From contig MSXT01000057.1 of assembly GCA_002083595.1 (NCBI GenBank), positions 1 through 25,694 of the forward strand: 25,694 nucleotides of DNA, read 5' to 3'. The position numbers and the translations under genes were made by a program. This document shows, one piece after another, positions 7,124-15,590 of this stretch (its first letter is position 1; the number at the start of each line of letters is the position of its first letter). Below the pieces are notes generated by a model. That model did not search any database. It worked only from the letters and a program-made list of their open reading frames with translations, and had not been told where the DNA came from. Source of the DNA: Proteobacteria bacterium ST_bin16 (GTDB lineage: Bacteria; Pseudomonadota; Gammaproteobacteria; Burkholderiales; Nitrosomonadaceae).

Positions 7124-8307
7124 AAACTACCCGTCAAATCACCATACTCGGCTCCACCGGCAGCATCGGAGAGAGCACACTCGATGTTATCGCGCGGCAT
7201 CCGGATCGCTTTCAAGCGTTCGCATTAACGGCCAATCACAGTGTCGAAAAAATGCTCGCACAATGCCAGCGCTTTCAGCCGCGATACGCGGTCATGCTGG
7301 ATACAGCCAGCGCTGGGCAATTGGCCGATGCAATCAAAGCAGCCGGTATCCGGACGGAAGTTCTGGCCGGTATCGAATCGCTGGAAAAAGTCGCTTCACA
7401 TCCTGAAGTGGATGCCGTGATGGCTGCTATTGTGGGCGCTGCCGGCATCCGCCCAACGTTTGCGGCAGCACGAACCGGGAAACTGGTATTGCTGGCCAAT
7501 AAAGAAACGCTGGTCATGGCCGGGCGTATATTCATGGATCTGGTAAAACAGCACAACGCCACGCTATTGCCGATCGACAGCGAACATAACGCCATCTATC
7601 AATCATTGCCGCATCATTTCAATGGCAACTTGGCGGCAGCGGGCATCAGCCGTATTTTACTGACCGCTTCGGGTGGACCATTCCGGCGAGCACCGCTGGA
7701 ATCACTCGCGAGCGTGACACCGGAGCAAGCCTGTGCGCATCCGAATTGGGATATGGGGCAGAAAATCTCGGTGGATTCCGCCACCATGATGAATAAAGGA
7801 TTGGAAGTGATCGAGGCGCATTGGCTGTTTGAGGCGCCACCGGAGAAAATCCAGGTGGTGGTTCATCCGCAAAGTGTCATTCATTCCATGGTTGCCTATG
7901 TCGATGGCTCGGTCATTGCGCAATTGGGGAATCCGGATATGCGCACACCCATTGCCCATGCGATGGGCTTTCCCGAGCGGATAGAAAGCGGTGTATCGGC
8001 TTTGGATATGTTCAAGGTTGCTCACCTGGATTTTGAAGAACCTGATTTTAAGAAATTTCCGTGTTTGGAATTAGCTTACCAAGCACTCGCCGCAGGCGGA
8101 AATATGCCCGCAGTGCTCAATGCGGCCAATGAGATCGCAGTGGAATCGTTTCTTAAAAGACGTATGCCATTTACCGCTATCCCGGTCATGATTGCGCATG
8201 CCATGAAAACTGTGCGGCAAGAAGAAATGTCGACATTGGATGATGTATTGAAAACAGATACACTGGCCCGTGATGCAGCGCGGAATTGGCTTGCAAACTT
8301 GCAATAA
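7120..8307 (+). CDS. dxr: 1-deoxy-D-xylulose 5-phosphate reductoisomerase
   Basis: Dxr converts DXP to 2-C-methyl-D-erythritol 4-phosphate with NADPH, the committed step of the MEP isoprenoid pathway. The 395-residue protein matches the family length (E. coli 398). It has the NADPH-binding ILGSTGSIGEST (residues 9-20), LLANKETLVMAG, LPIDSEHNAIYQSL with metal-ligand Asp and Glu, the flexible loop SGGPFRRAP, and ATMMNKGLEVIEAHWLF. The start overlaps the cdsA stop. The pathway feeds uppS in the same cluster. Confidence 0.98.
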   Translation: MKTTRQITILGSTGSIGESTLDVIARHPDRFQAFALTANHSVEKMLAQCQRFQPRYAVMLDTASAGQLADAIKAAGIRTEVLAGIESLEKVASHPEVDAVMAAIVGAAGIRPTFAAARTGKLVLLANKETLVMAGRIFMDLVKQHNATLLPIDSEHNAIYQSLPHHFNGNLAAAGISRILLTASGGPFRRAPLESLASVTPEQACAHPNWDMGQKISVDSATMMNKGLEVIEAHWLFEAPPEKIQVVVHPQSVIHSMVAYVDGSVIAQLGNPDMRTPIAHAMGFPERIESGVSALDMFKVAHLDFEEPDFKKFPCLELAYQALAAGGNMPAVLNAANEIAVESFLKRRMPFTAIPVMIAHAMKTVRQEEMSTLDDVLKTDTLARDAARNWLANLQ

Positions 8308-8459
8308 TCCGCGTAAGAAAATTGTTATAGTGACTAGATTCTATTTTCCTGAATTAATGATAGTATCGCGTATTATTCAATCAGCATCAGCAGTGAAATG
8401 ATAAGTATCGTGCGGTCACAACCCTCCCTCTACCTGCATCTCTTACGTAATAATCCAAT

Positions 8460-9827
8460 ATGTCAATAACCTATACTATCATTTCGTTCATACTGGCCCT
8501 GGGTATATTGATTACATTTCATGAGTTTGGCCATTATCTGGTGGCACGCTGGAATGGTGTGAAAGTGCTGCGATTTTGCATTGGATTCGGTCAACCTATT
8601 TTCCGCAAGCGCTGGGGAAAAGACCGGACAGAATGGGTGATTGCCGCTATTCCATTGGGTGGCTATGTCAAGATGCTGGATGAAAATGAAGGCAGCGTTG
8701 CAGCGGAGGATTTGCCGCGCGCATTCAACCGTCAGCCAGTCGCACGGCGTTTCGCTATCGTAGCTGCCGGCCCTATAGCCAATTTTTTGTTGGCGATTGT
8801 TTTATATTGGCTGCTTTTCATTCTCGGTGTTAACGGCATGAAGCCCGTGGTGGGTCCGGTTGAACCCGCTACGGCTGCTGCTCAGGCGCAATTTGTAGAA
8901 GGCGAGACCATTGTCAGCATCGAAAACGAGCCGGTCGCCAGCTGGCAGGATGCGCGTTGGGCTTTATTACGCTACGCCATCGATCAATCCGCGAATGTAA
9001 CGATACAAACCATTAATAAAAATGGCGAAATCAATTTGCGCAAATTGGATCTGAGCCGTGTCGATCCGGATAAGCTCAATGAAAATTTTCCAGGCATGAT
9101 TGGGCTTACCAGTTATCAACCCATCATCAAACCTGTCATTGGACAAGTCATAGCCGGTGGTGTTGGCAACAAAGCCGGGTTACAGGCAGGCGATGAAATC
9201 ATCGCTGTCTATGATACGGAAATCCATACTTGGATGGACTTTGTCAAAGAAATACGCGCAAGCCCCGGACGGACACTGGAGCTGGAAATTTTACGCAGCG
9301 GCGAAATGATTGCGCTGACTGTTATGCCGGAAACAACGGTTGAAAATGGTAAGCAAGTCGGCAAAATCGGTGTGGCGCCAGTTGTCAATCAGGCTGAGTT
9401 TGACGAATTGCTCGTTACCGTCAGTTATTCTCCCGGCAAAGCATTCCAAAAAGCCATCGAGAAGACTTGGGAAACGACCATACTGACATTGCAAATGCTG
9501 TCTAAAATGATCACGGGTGACGTTTCACTGAAGAATGTCAGCGGGCCGATCTCTATCGCCGATTATGCCGGGCAATCCGCACAGATGGGATTGGTATCTT
9601 ATCTCGCTTTTCTGGCATTGATCAGTGTCAGTATCGGTGTTTTAAACTTATTGCCGATCCCGATTCTGGATGGCGGGCACCTTATGTATTATCTGATTGA
9701 AATCATCAGAGGCAATCCGCTTCCTGACAAAGCCATCATTATTGGGCAGAAAATTGGCATGGCCATGCTGTTTACTCTGATGACATTTGCCATCTATAAC
9801 GATATTAACCGGCTCATTACTGGCTAG
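8460..9827 (+). CDS. rseP: RIP zinc metalloprotease, site-2 protease RseP
   Basis: RseP cleaves the anti-sigma factor RseA within the membrane in the sigma-E envelope stress response and also clears signal peptide remnants. The 455-residue protein has the zinc motif H21-E22-FG-H25 in the first membrane segment, two PDZ-like regions (about 110-300) and the C-terminal LDGG around Asp404, the third zinc ligand. The C-terminus is hydrophobic. The ATG at 8460 gives the family's normal N-terminus but has no visible Shine-Dalgarno, unlike its neighbours. The 152 bp before it hold no promoter I would defend. bamA starts three bases after its stop, placing protease and outer membrane assembly in one transcript. 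Confidence 0.97.
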   Translation: MSITYTIISFILALGILITFHEFGHYLVARWNGVKVLRFCIGFGQPIFRKRWGKDRTEWVIAAIPLGGYVKMLDENEGSVAAEDLPRAFNRQPVARRFAIVAAGPIANFLLAIVLYWLLFILGVNGMKPVVGPVEPATAAAQAQFVEGETIVSIENEPVASWQDARWALLRYAIDQSANVTIQTINKNGEINLRKLDLSRVDPDKLNENFPGMIGLTSYQPIIKPVIGQVIAGGVGNKAGLQAGDEIIAVYDTEIHTWMDFVKEIRASPGRTLELEILRSGEMIALTVMPETTVENGKQVGKIGVAPVVNQAEFDELLVTVSYSPGKAFQKAIEKTWETTILTLQMLSKMITGDVSLKNVSGPISIADYAGQSAQMGLVSYLAFLALISVSIGVLNLLPIPILDGGHLMYYLIEIIRGNPLPDKAIIIGQKIGMAMLFTLMTFAIYNDINRLITG

Positions 9828-9830
9828 ATA

Positions 9831-12137
9831 ATGAAATTCCAGCATTTTGCCGTTGCAGTTGTCAGCTTCTTTTATGCGTTCTCCTGTTGGGCCAGCGATT
9901 CTTTCATTGTCAAAGATATCCGTGTTGAAGGCATACAACGTACCGAAGCCGGCACGGTATTCAGCTATCTGCCGATTAAAGTCGGCGATGCCATGAATGA
10001 AGACAAAGCTACCGAGGCGATCAAGGCGCTGTATGCAACCGGTTTTTTCAAGGATGTAAAATTAAAGTCCGAAAACAACATCTTGATCGTTGAAGTTGTA
10101 GAGCGGCCGGCGATTGCGCAAATCAGTATCAATGGCGCGAAGGAATTCGAGAAAGACAAGCTGCTTGAAGGATTAAAACAGGCGGGCATATCGGAATCGC
10201 GCATTTTCAGCCGCTCATTGCTGGAAAGAGCGGAGCTGGAATTGAAGCGTCAATACATCAGCCGCGGCAAATACGCCGTCAAAATTACCACAACCACAAC
10301 CCCTCTTGAACGTAACCGTGTGGCGATTAATTTTGACATCAAGGAAGGACGCACAGCTCGAATTAAAAAAATAAGTTTTGTCGGTAATGAAAAATTTCCC
10401 GACAAAGAGTTGCGTGGCATATTGGTTCTCAGAAAACCTGATTTACTGAGCTGGTTCACCAAGAATGACCAATATTCAAAGCAGAAACTAGCTGCCGACT
10501 TGGAAACGCTGCGCTCTTATTATTTGGATCGAGGCTATCTTGAATTCAATATTGAATCAACGCAAGTATCGATTACGCCGGACTTACGCGACATCTATAT
10601 CACCGTCAACGTGACAGAAGGCGCGCAATATACCGTCTCCGATATCAAAGTGGCTGGCGATACCATCGTGCCGGAAGAAGAATTGCGTAAACTGATTTTA
10701 CTCAAAAGCGGCGCGGTATTTGCCCGGCAAAAGCTGACCGAGTCGATCAAATCCATGACTGACCGACTTGGTGACGATGGTTATGCCTTTGCCAATATCA
10801 ATGCATCGCCGGAAATCGATCATGAAAAACGCCAAGCTGGATTTACATTCTTTGTTGATCCGGGCCGCCGGGTTTATATCCGGAAAATCAACATCACAGG
10901 TAACGACCGTACGCGAGACGAAGTGATCCGGCGCGAGTTCCGGCAAATGGAAGGCGCTTGGTATTCCACGAAAAATATCAATCTCTCCAAAATACGTGTG
11001 GATCGCTTATTTTTCTTCAACAGCGTCAATGTCGAAACACCTGCCGTACCCAATAAAACAGATCAGGTGGACATTAATGTCAAGGTCGAAGAGAGGCCAA
11101 CCGGATCTATCATGTTCGGTGCCGGTTATTCGCAACAACAGGGCATTATTCTGAATGGCTCGGTTTCTCAGAACAATATTTTTGGTACCGGTAATTTTTT
11201 CAGTCTGGATGTGAATACCGGTCTTATCAATAAAACCTATGCCGCCTCATTCACCAATCCCTATTTTACCGTAGACGGAGTCAGCCTCGGCTTTGATGTT
11301 TACAAGCGGGATTTGAATACCCGCCCCTTAACGCAGGTGGGTGCATTTAAAACGGAAACTGTCGGGGCAGGTGTCCGCGTGGGTATACCCATTGCCGAAG
11401 GCGACATCGTTTCTTTTGGATTGGCTGCGGAAAATACGCATATCGGTACTTTTGAGGATAGTCCGAGGCGTTACCTGGACTTTGTCAAGGAATTCGGCAC
11501 TTCGACCAATAATTTTCCATTTACCGTCAGCTGGGCGCGAGACCGCCGTGACAGCGCCATCTGGCCCACTTCCGGTACGACGCATCGATTTTTCGTTGAA
11601 GCCAGCGTGCCAGGGGGAGATTTGAATTATTATAAAGTCAGCTACAATCAAAAATGGTATTTTCCCATTACCGATTTCTTCACTTTGATGCTAAATGGCG
11701 AAGCCGGTTACGGTGACGGATATACCGGAAATTCATTGCCGTTCTTCAAAAACTTTTTTGCTGGCGGTAATAACTCCGTCAGGGGATATAATTTGAACTC
11801 TTTGGGTCCTCGCGATCAGTTTACAAATACTTCAAACAGCAATTCAATCTTGTTCGCCGTTGGCGCCAGCAAGCGTGTTGTGGGTAATATCGAACTGATG
11901 TTTCCGGTTCCCTTTATGAAGGACGATCGATCGTTGCGCCTGAGCACATTCCTGGACGGTGGTACCACATTCAATAAATTCGGCGATCTGAATAATTTTA
12001 TGCGTTACTCGGCCGGACTGGCGCTTACCTGGGTCTCGCCGATGGGACCATTGAAGGTCAGTATTGCAGAACCATTAAATGATCAACCCGGCGATAATTT
12101 GCAAAGATTCCAGTTCATGTTCGGGCAACAATTCTGA
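9831..12137 (+). CDS. bamA: outer membrane protein assembly factor BamA
   Basis: BamA is the core of the BAM complex that folds beta-barrel proteins into the outer membrane. The 768-residue precursor has a Sec signal peptide ending about CWA-S (residue 22), then five POTRA domains (roughly 25-425; VKDIRVEGIQRTEAGTVFSY opens the first), and a 16-stranded barrel. The loop 6 motif is VRGYNLNSLGPRD, a variant of VRGF. The chain ends in FMFGQQF with the terminal Phe typical of barrels. It lies between rseP and the skp-type chaperone gene. Slightly shorter than E. coli BamA (810). Confidence 0.97.
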   Translation: MKFQHFAVAVVSFFYAFSCWASDSFIVKDIRVEGIQRTEAGTVFSYLPIKVGDAMNEDKATEAIKALYATGFFKDVKLKSENNILIVEVVERPAIAQISINGAKEFEKDKLLEGLKQAGISESRIFSRSLLERAELELKRQYISRGKYAVKITTTTTPLERNRVAINFDIKEGRTARIKKISFVGNEKFPDKELRGILVLRKPDLLSWFTKNDQYSKQKLAADLETLRSYYLDRGYLEFNIESTQVSITPDLRDIYITVNVTEGAQYTVSDIKVAGDTIVPEEELRKLILLKSGAVFARQKLTESIKSMTDRLGDDGYAFANINASPEIDHEKRQAGFTFFVDPGRRVYIRKINITGNDRTRDEVIRREFRQMEGAWYSTKNINLSKIRVDRLFFFNSVNVETPAVPNKTDQVDINVKVEERPTGSIMFGAGYSQQQGIILNGSVSQNNIFGTGNFFSLDVNTGLINKTYAASFTNPYFTVDGVSLGFDVYKRDLNTRPLTQVGAFKTETVGAGVRVGIPIAEGDIVSFGLAAENTHIGTFEDSPRRYLDFVKEFGTSTNNFPFTVSWARDRRDSAIWPTSGTTHRFFVEASVPGGDLNYYKVSYNQKWYFPITDFFTLMLNGEAGYGDGYTGNSLPFFKNFFAGGNNSVRGYNLNSLGPRDQFTNTSNSNSILFAVGASKRVVGNIELMFPVPFMKDDRSLRLSTFLDGGTTFNKFGDLNNFMRYSAGLALTWVSPMGPLKVSIAEPLNDQPGDNLQRFQFMFGQQF

Positions 12138-12162
12138 TTTAGTTGAGATTCCGATAGTGTAT

Positions 12163-12702
12163 ATGTTGAAGCAACAAATCAATCAACAGCGGCGCAATTG
12201 GGTTATGGCGGTAACTGCCGCGGCCATTGCCTGCGGACTCACGGTTGCGGTTGCTTTTGCTGGCGATATCAAAATCGGCGTAGTAAATACCGAAAAAATT
12301 CTGCGCGAATCCGCGCCAGCGATCCAAGCGCAGAAAAAAATCGAGCAGGAATTCGTGCCGCGTGACGAAGAAATCAAGAAAATGGCTTTGGAAGCCAAGA
12401 ACCTGCAAGAAAAGCTCGAGAAAGACAGCATGAAGATGGAAGAAACCGAGCGGCGCAACCTGGAAAGAAACCTCGCGAATCTGAGCCGAGAATATCAACG
12501 CGCGCAGCGCCAAATGCGCGAAGATCTGAGCGTGAGGCAGAATGAAGAATACAGCGTCATCCTGGAGCGCACCAATCGCGCTATCAGCAAAATCGCCGAA
12601 GCGGAAAACTATGATCTGATATTACAATTGCAAGACTCGGTTTATAGAAGCCAGCGCATCGATATCACGGATAAAGTGATTAAAACGCTCGACAAGGAAT
12701 AA
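12163..12702 (+). CDS. skp: OmpH/Skp family periplasmic chaperone
   Basis: Skp is a trimeric jellyfish-shaped chaperone that holds unfolded outer membrane proteins on the way to BamA. I choose the ATG at 12163 (179 residues) because it gives a signal peptide: basic MLKQQINQQRRNW, a hydrophobic core and cleavage near AFA-GD at about residue 33-34. A longer in-frame start at 12079 would overlap bamA and spoil the signal peptide. After it come the short strand DIKIGVVNTEKIL and long charged coiled-coil arms rich in K, E, R and Q, then a closing hydrophobic strand near YDLILQLQDSVY. In relatives lpxD follows; here fabZ follows directly after 54 bp. Confidence 0.93.
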   Translation: MLKQQINQQRRNWVMAVTAAAIACGLTVAVAFAGDIKIGVVNTEKILRESAPAIQAQKKIEQEFVPRDEEIKKMALEAKNLQEKLEKDSMKMEETERRNLERNLANLSREYQRAQRQMREDLSVRQNEEYSVILERTNRAISKIAEAENYDLILQLQDSVYRSQRIDITDKVIKTLDKE

Positions 12703-12756
12703 CCAGTCAATTCAGTCAATGCTGATCGCGTCCCAAGGGCTAAAAAGGAAAATAAA

Positions 12757-13200
12757 ATGAGCACCATGAATATTCACGAAATCTTAAAATACTTACCGCA
12801 CCGCTACCCGATTTTACTGGTAGACCGGGTCATTTCATATGAAGCGGGCAAGGATATCGTCGCATTAAAAAATGTTTCCATTAACGAACCGTTCTTTTCC
12901 GGACATTTCCCGCATCATCCCGTCATGCCCGGTGTTTTGATTGTCGAAGCATTAGCGCAAGCTGCCGCGATTCTGACTCTAAGAACCGAAGACACGGTTA
13001 ACAGAGAAGACACGGTGTACTATTTTGTCGGTATCGACGGCGTCCGTTTCAAGAAACCGGTTATCGCCGGTGATCAGTTAATCCTCAAAGTCGCCATCGA
13101 ACGGCAAATCAAAGGATTGTGGAAGTATTCGGCGCGCGCCGAAGTCGATGGGCAGCTCGTGACGGAAGCCGAACTGATGTGCACCTCCAGAAGTGTCTAG
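12757..13200 (+). CDS. fabZ: 3-hydroxyacyl-[acyl-carrier-protein] dehydratase FabZ
   Basis: FabZ dehydrates beta-hydroxyacyl-ACP in type II fatty acid synthesis and shares its 3-hydroxyacyl-ACP substrate pool with lipid A synthesis. The 147-residue hotdog-fold protein has PHRYPILLVDRV (14-25), the active-site GHFPHHPVMPGVLIVEALAQ with catalytic His50 and Glu64, and the usual YYFVGIDGVRFKKPV. AAAGGA lies about 8-10 bp before the ATG; a second in-frame ATG at 12766 is also possible. lpxD (before) and lpxA-lpxB (after) are missing, leaving fabZ alone between skp and rnhB. Confidence 0.97.
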   Translation: MSTMNIHEILKYLPHRYPILLVDRVISYEAGKDIVALKNVSINEPFFSGHFPHHPVMPGVLIVEALAQAAAILTLRTEDTVNREDTVYYFVGIDGVRFKKPVIAGDQLILKVAIERQIKGLWKYSARAEVDGQLVTEAELMCTSRSV

Positions 13201-13271
13201 GATCCAATCCTATCGATTGAAATAGAGATTGGCAGCGGGAGAACTGAAGCATCGTAACGCCATGTGTCAAT

Positions 13272-13835
13272 GAGCTGATTTGCGGCGTCGACGAAGCTGG
13301 GCGGGGACCCCTTGCCGGACCCGTTTATGCAGCCTGTGTGGTACTGAAAGCCGATTACCCAATCACTGGACTAGCCGATTCTAAAAAGCTCAGTGAAAAC
13401 AAGCGCGATGCGCTTGCAATCATGATCAAACAACATGCTGCCGCATGGGCCGTGGCATCGGCTACAGTCGAAGAAATCGATCAGCTCAACATCCTGCAAG
13501 CAAGCCTATTGGCTATGCAACGTGCCGTGAAAAGTCTGCCGTTTGTGCCTGATATCGCGCTCGTCGATGGCAATCAAAGTCCGCGCTTGCTATGTCCGGT
13601 GCGCACCATCATCCGAGGTGACAGTCTGATACCCGCTATTTCAGCCGCTTCCATTCTAGCCAAAACTGCACGTGATGCAGAAATGAAGCGATTGCATCAG
13701 CTTTATCCATGTTATGGCTTTGATAAGCACAAAGGCTATGGAACCAAAGCGCATTTGGCTGCACTGCAAGAATATGGCGCTTGTAAAATACACCGGCAAA
13801 GTTTTGCGCCGGTCAATGCCTTAAACCTGCGATGA
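13272..13835 (+). CDS. rnhB: ribonuclease HII with no canonical start codon
   Basis: RNase HII nicks DNA 5' of single ribonucleotides and starts ribonucleotide excision repair. Coding homology is continuous from about 13272: ELICGVDEAGRGPLAGPV with catalytic Asp-Glu (DEAGRGP, codons 13290-13310), SKKLS, ALVDGNQSPRL with the third Asp, ISAASILAKTARDAEM and KHKGYGTKAHL. About 187 residues fits the family (E. coli 198). In frame between the stop at 13245-13247 and the catalytic motif there is no ATG, GTG or TTG; only ATC 13251, CTG 13275 and ATT 13278. The first GTG, at 13338, would remove DEAGRGP. An out-of-frame ATG at 13270 (ATGAGCTG) would be in frame if one G were restored (ATGGAGCTG). So this is a single-base lesion, a sequence error, or non-canonical initiation. 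The start given is where homology begins. Confidence 0.85.
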   Translation, partial: ELICGVDEAGRGPLAGPVYAACVVLKADYPITGLADSKKLSENKRDALAIMIKQHAAAWAVASATVEEIDQLNILQASLLAMQRAVKSLPFVPDIALVDGNQSPRLLCPVRTIIRGDSLIPAISAASILAKTARDAEMKRLHQLYPCYGFDKHKGYGTKAHLAALQEYGACKIHRQSFAPVNALNLR

Positions 13836-13885
13836 TTATTGAATCACCACGATGATTTTCATACCGCACCATCTTTTAAAACGAC

Positions 13886-13930
13886 GTAGGATGTGCTGAG
13901 CGCAGTGAAGCGCATCACTCGTAATGGATG
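13886..13930. repeat. intergenic palindromic repeat unit (dispersed-repeat type)
   Basis: GATGTGCT (13890-13897) pairs with AGCGCATC (13909-13916), one G-U pair, around an 11-base loop, in the context GTAGGATG...GCGCATCACTCGTAATGG. This layout resembles short GATGCGCT...AGCGCATC palindromes that I recall as dispersed intergenic elements in proteobacterial genomes. Only one copy is in the window, so its repeat status is an inference. The rest of 13836-14117 shows no gene I would support. Confidence 0.4.
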
Positions 13931-14117
13931 CCCCTCTCTACCGCGCCGTAAGGTAAATCACAATACCATTGCGCAAGCTTGGCGTTTTGCAGGAAATTAC
14001 CGGACAGAGACCCATATCACGTGTTCATTTGCGCCCGCTATAGCCGAGATTCGCTCAGTTTGTTCTTCAACAATGTTATGATTTGCTCCTGAATATGAAC
14101 CCATCGCTGGAGAAATC

Positions 14118-14765
14118 ATGCGTGACTCAGAACCTCAATCCGGTTTGAATTTTAATTTCATCGTGCCAATTGCCATGTTGGCTGTTTTATTGCTGGTGCC
14201 TTTTTCGATCAACGCGGTGTTGCATAAGTTGTCGGCTAAAAGGATACATAACCCGGTGATCATGAAATTGCCGCTGGATAGCACGGTGATTACGATTCCG
14301 TCCGAGGTGAAACAATATGAGCCGTTCGAGGTGGCGGTCAATCTGGGAACAAAACATCTTGCCAAGTTTTTAAATGAAATTGTAGCGACGGCGTCCGAAG
14401 GGACTTCGATACATGGAATTCGCGGTGTCGTGTCACCCAATATGAAGGCTGAGATCGCTGGTGATGATTTTGAAATTGACAGATTGGGCGCGCAGGATCC
14501 GGTTTCGGATTATGGCGGTACGGCCAAATGGCGCTGGCGTGTGACGCCGGAATCATCCGGAGAGCAGGTTCTGAAGTTTCAGCTGCATATAGTGACGCAA
14601 GATAATGCGCAAACAGACACTAAAGTGCTGGGTCTCGCCGAAGCGAATTTTTCCGTCCAAGCGAATATGTCGGAGTGGATGAAACGGAATGGAATCTGGG
14701 TTGCGTTGCTGCTAGCGGTACTTGCAGCGGCCTTTTATGGTTTACGGCGGCGTTACGCGCGTTAG
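14118..14765 (+). CDS. orphan protein with two membrane segments and a central extracytoplasmic beta-rich domain
   Basis: I do not recognise a named family. The 215-residue product has a short polar N-terminus, a hydrophobic segment at about 14-34, a soluble domain of about 155 residues, a second hydrophobic segment at about 193-209 and a basic tail (RRRYAR). The middle is rich in alternating hydrophobic residues, with WRWRVTPESSGEQVLKFQL resembling strands of an Ig-like or beta-sandwich domain. Both ends probably anchor the domain in the inner membrane facing the periplasm. GGAGA at 14109-14113 supports the start. It stands alone between rnhB and hsp20, 282 bp after the former, so context gives no function. 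Confidence 0.8.
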   Translation: MRDSEPQSGLNFNFIVPIAMLAVLLLVPFSINAVLHKLSAKRIHNPVIMKLPLDSTVITIPSEVKQYEPFEVAVNLGTKHLAKFLNEIVATASEGTSIHGIRGVVSPNMKAEIAGDDFEIDRLGAQDPVSDYGGTAKWRWRVTPESSGEQVLKFQLHIVTQDNAQTDTKVLGLAEANFSVQANMSEWMKRNGIWVALLLAVLAAAFYGLRRRYAR

Positions 14766-14825
14766 TTACCTATCTGATTTGTATTGAGAATTATAGTAAT
14801 CGTGTTGAATGATTTTTCCAGGGTG

Positions 14826-14853
14826 CTTGAAAAAAAATAATTGATCCTTATAT
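14826..14853 (+). promoter_or_regulatory. sigma-32 (RpoH)-type heat-shock promoter of the hsp20 gene
   Basis: CTTGAAA at 14826-14832 is an exact RpoH -35 element. After a 13-bp spacer comes CCTTATAT (14846-14853), close to the RpoH -10 consensus CCCCATNT. Initiation near 14860 would give a leader of about 120 nt. The downstream gene is a heat-shock chaperone, which fits. Confidence 0.65.
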
Positions 14854-14982
14854 CAGGTTTGAAAGTGTATTTTTTGTAACTGTGAAAACGCTGCATTAAA
14901 TGTAGAGCAATTTGAGATTGAATGAGGCGTTGATGTTGAACTTACACAATGTGCTTTTTTAATTGATAAGGAGAAATTGAGT

Positions 14983-15411
14983 ATGGCTATTACACGTTAT
15001 GAACCTTGGGGATTGTTAAGTCAACTGCAAAGAGAATTGGAACGCAGCGTCGCTGAGGGTTCTACCGCAACGGCGGAGTGGTCTCCTGCGGTGGATATTA
15101 GGGAAGAAGCGGATAAATTTGTTATTCATGCGGATATTCCCGGGGTAAAACCGGAAGAAATCGATATCAGCATGGAAGATGGCGTACTCACCATCAGAGG
15201 TGAGAAAAAATCGGAAAGTAAAACCGAAAAAGAAGGCTACAAGCGCGTTGAGCGTACCTACGGTTCCTTCTACCGCCGCTTTAGTCTGCCGGATACCGCT
15301 AACGCTGAAGCGATTTCCGCATCGTCAAAACACGGTGTGCTGGAGGTGGTTATACCGAAGCGTGAAGCTGTGCAACCGAAGAAAATTAACGTCACCGCTG
15401 CGGCTGAGTAA
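14983..15411 (+). CDS. Hsp20/alpha-crystallin small heat shock protein
   Basis: Small heat shock proteins form oligomers that hold unfolding proteins for later refolding by DnaK and ClpB. I start at the ATG at 14983 (142 residues), 9 bp after AAGGAG (14968-14973); an in-frame TTG at 14977 is too close to that site. A short N-terminal arm (MAITRYEPWGLLSQLQREL) precedes the alpha-crystallin domain (about 34-130) with PAVDIREEADKFVIHADIPG, GVLTIRGEKK and KHGVLEVVIPK. The C-terminal KINV supplies an IxI/V-like anchor motif. A sigma-32-type promoter lies upstream and an intrinsic terminator downstream, so it is a single-gene unit. Confidence 0.94.
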   Translation: MAITRYEPWGLLSQLQRELERSVAEGSTATAEWSPAVDIREEADKFVIHADIPGVKPEEIDISMEDGVLTIRGEKKSESKTEKEGYKRVERTYGSFYRRFSLPDTANAEAISASSKHGVLEVVIPKREAVQPKKINVTAAAE

Positions 15412-15440
15412 TGCAGTCTTTTTAACGCGCAGGGATGCGA

Positions 15441-15468
15441 AATGGAGCCTTCGGGCTCCATTTTTATT
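15441..15468 (+). terminator. intrinsic terminator after hsp20
   Basis: AATGGAGCC (15441-15449), a TTCG tetraloop (15450-15453) and GGCTCCATT (15454-15462) form a perfect 9-bp stem, followed by TTTATT. The C(UUCG)G loop is the classical stable tetraloop. Confidence 0.92.
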
Positions 15469-15590
15469 ACACCTGTTTTTGCCAAGCGGGCCAAAGCATG
15501 ACAAAATTGCCCCCCTTGGTTTATTGAGAAATGCAAAATCAATAACTTGATTAATCCCGCAATCGTTTTTATCCACATTAAACTTCACTG

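Noticed and set aside
8308..8459. Sigma-E or sigma-70 promoter before rseP
   Set aside because: I found only weak -10-like words with poor spacing to any -35, and no GAACTT-type element.
12079..12162. Upstream extension of the skp reading frame
   Set aside because: It overlaps the bamA C-terminus and would bury the signal peptide; the ATG at 12163 gives a normal precursor.
13201..13271. Possible remnants of lpxA or lpxB
   Set aside because: I read all three forward frames; none shows recognisable Lpx residues, and each is soon closed by stops.
13338..13340. GTG as the rnhB start
   Set aside because: It would remove the catalytic DEAGRGP segment encoded just upstream in the same frame.
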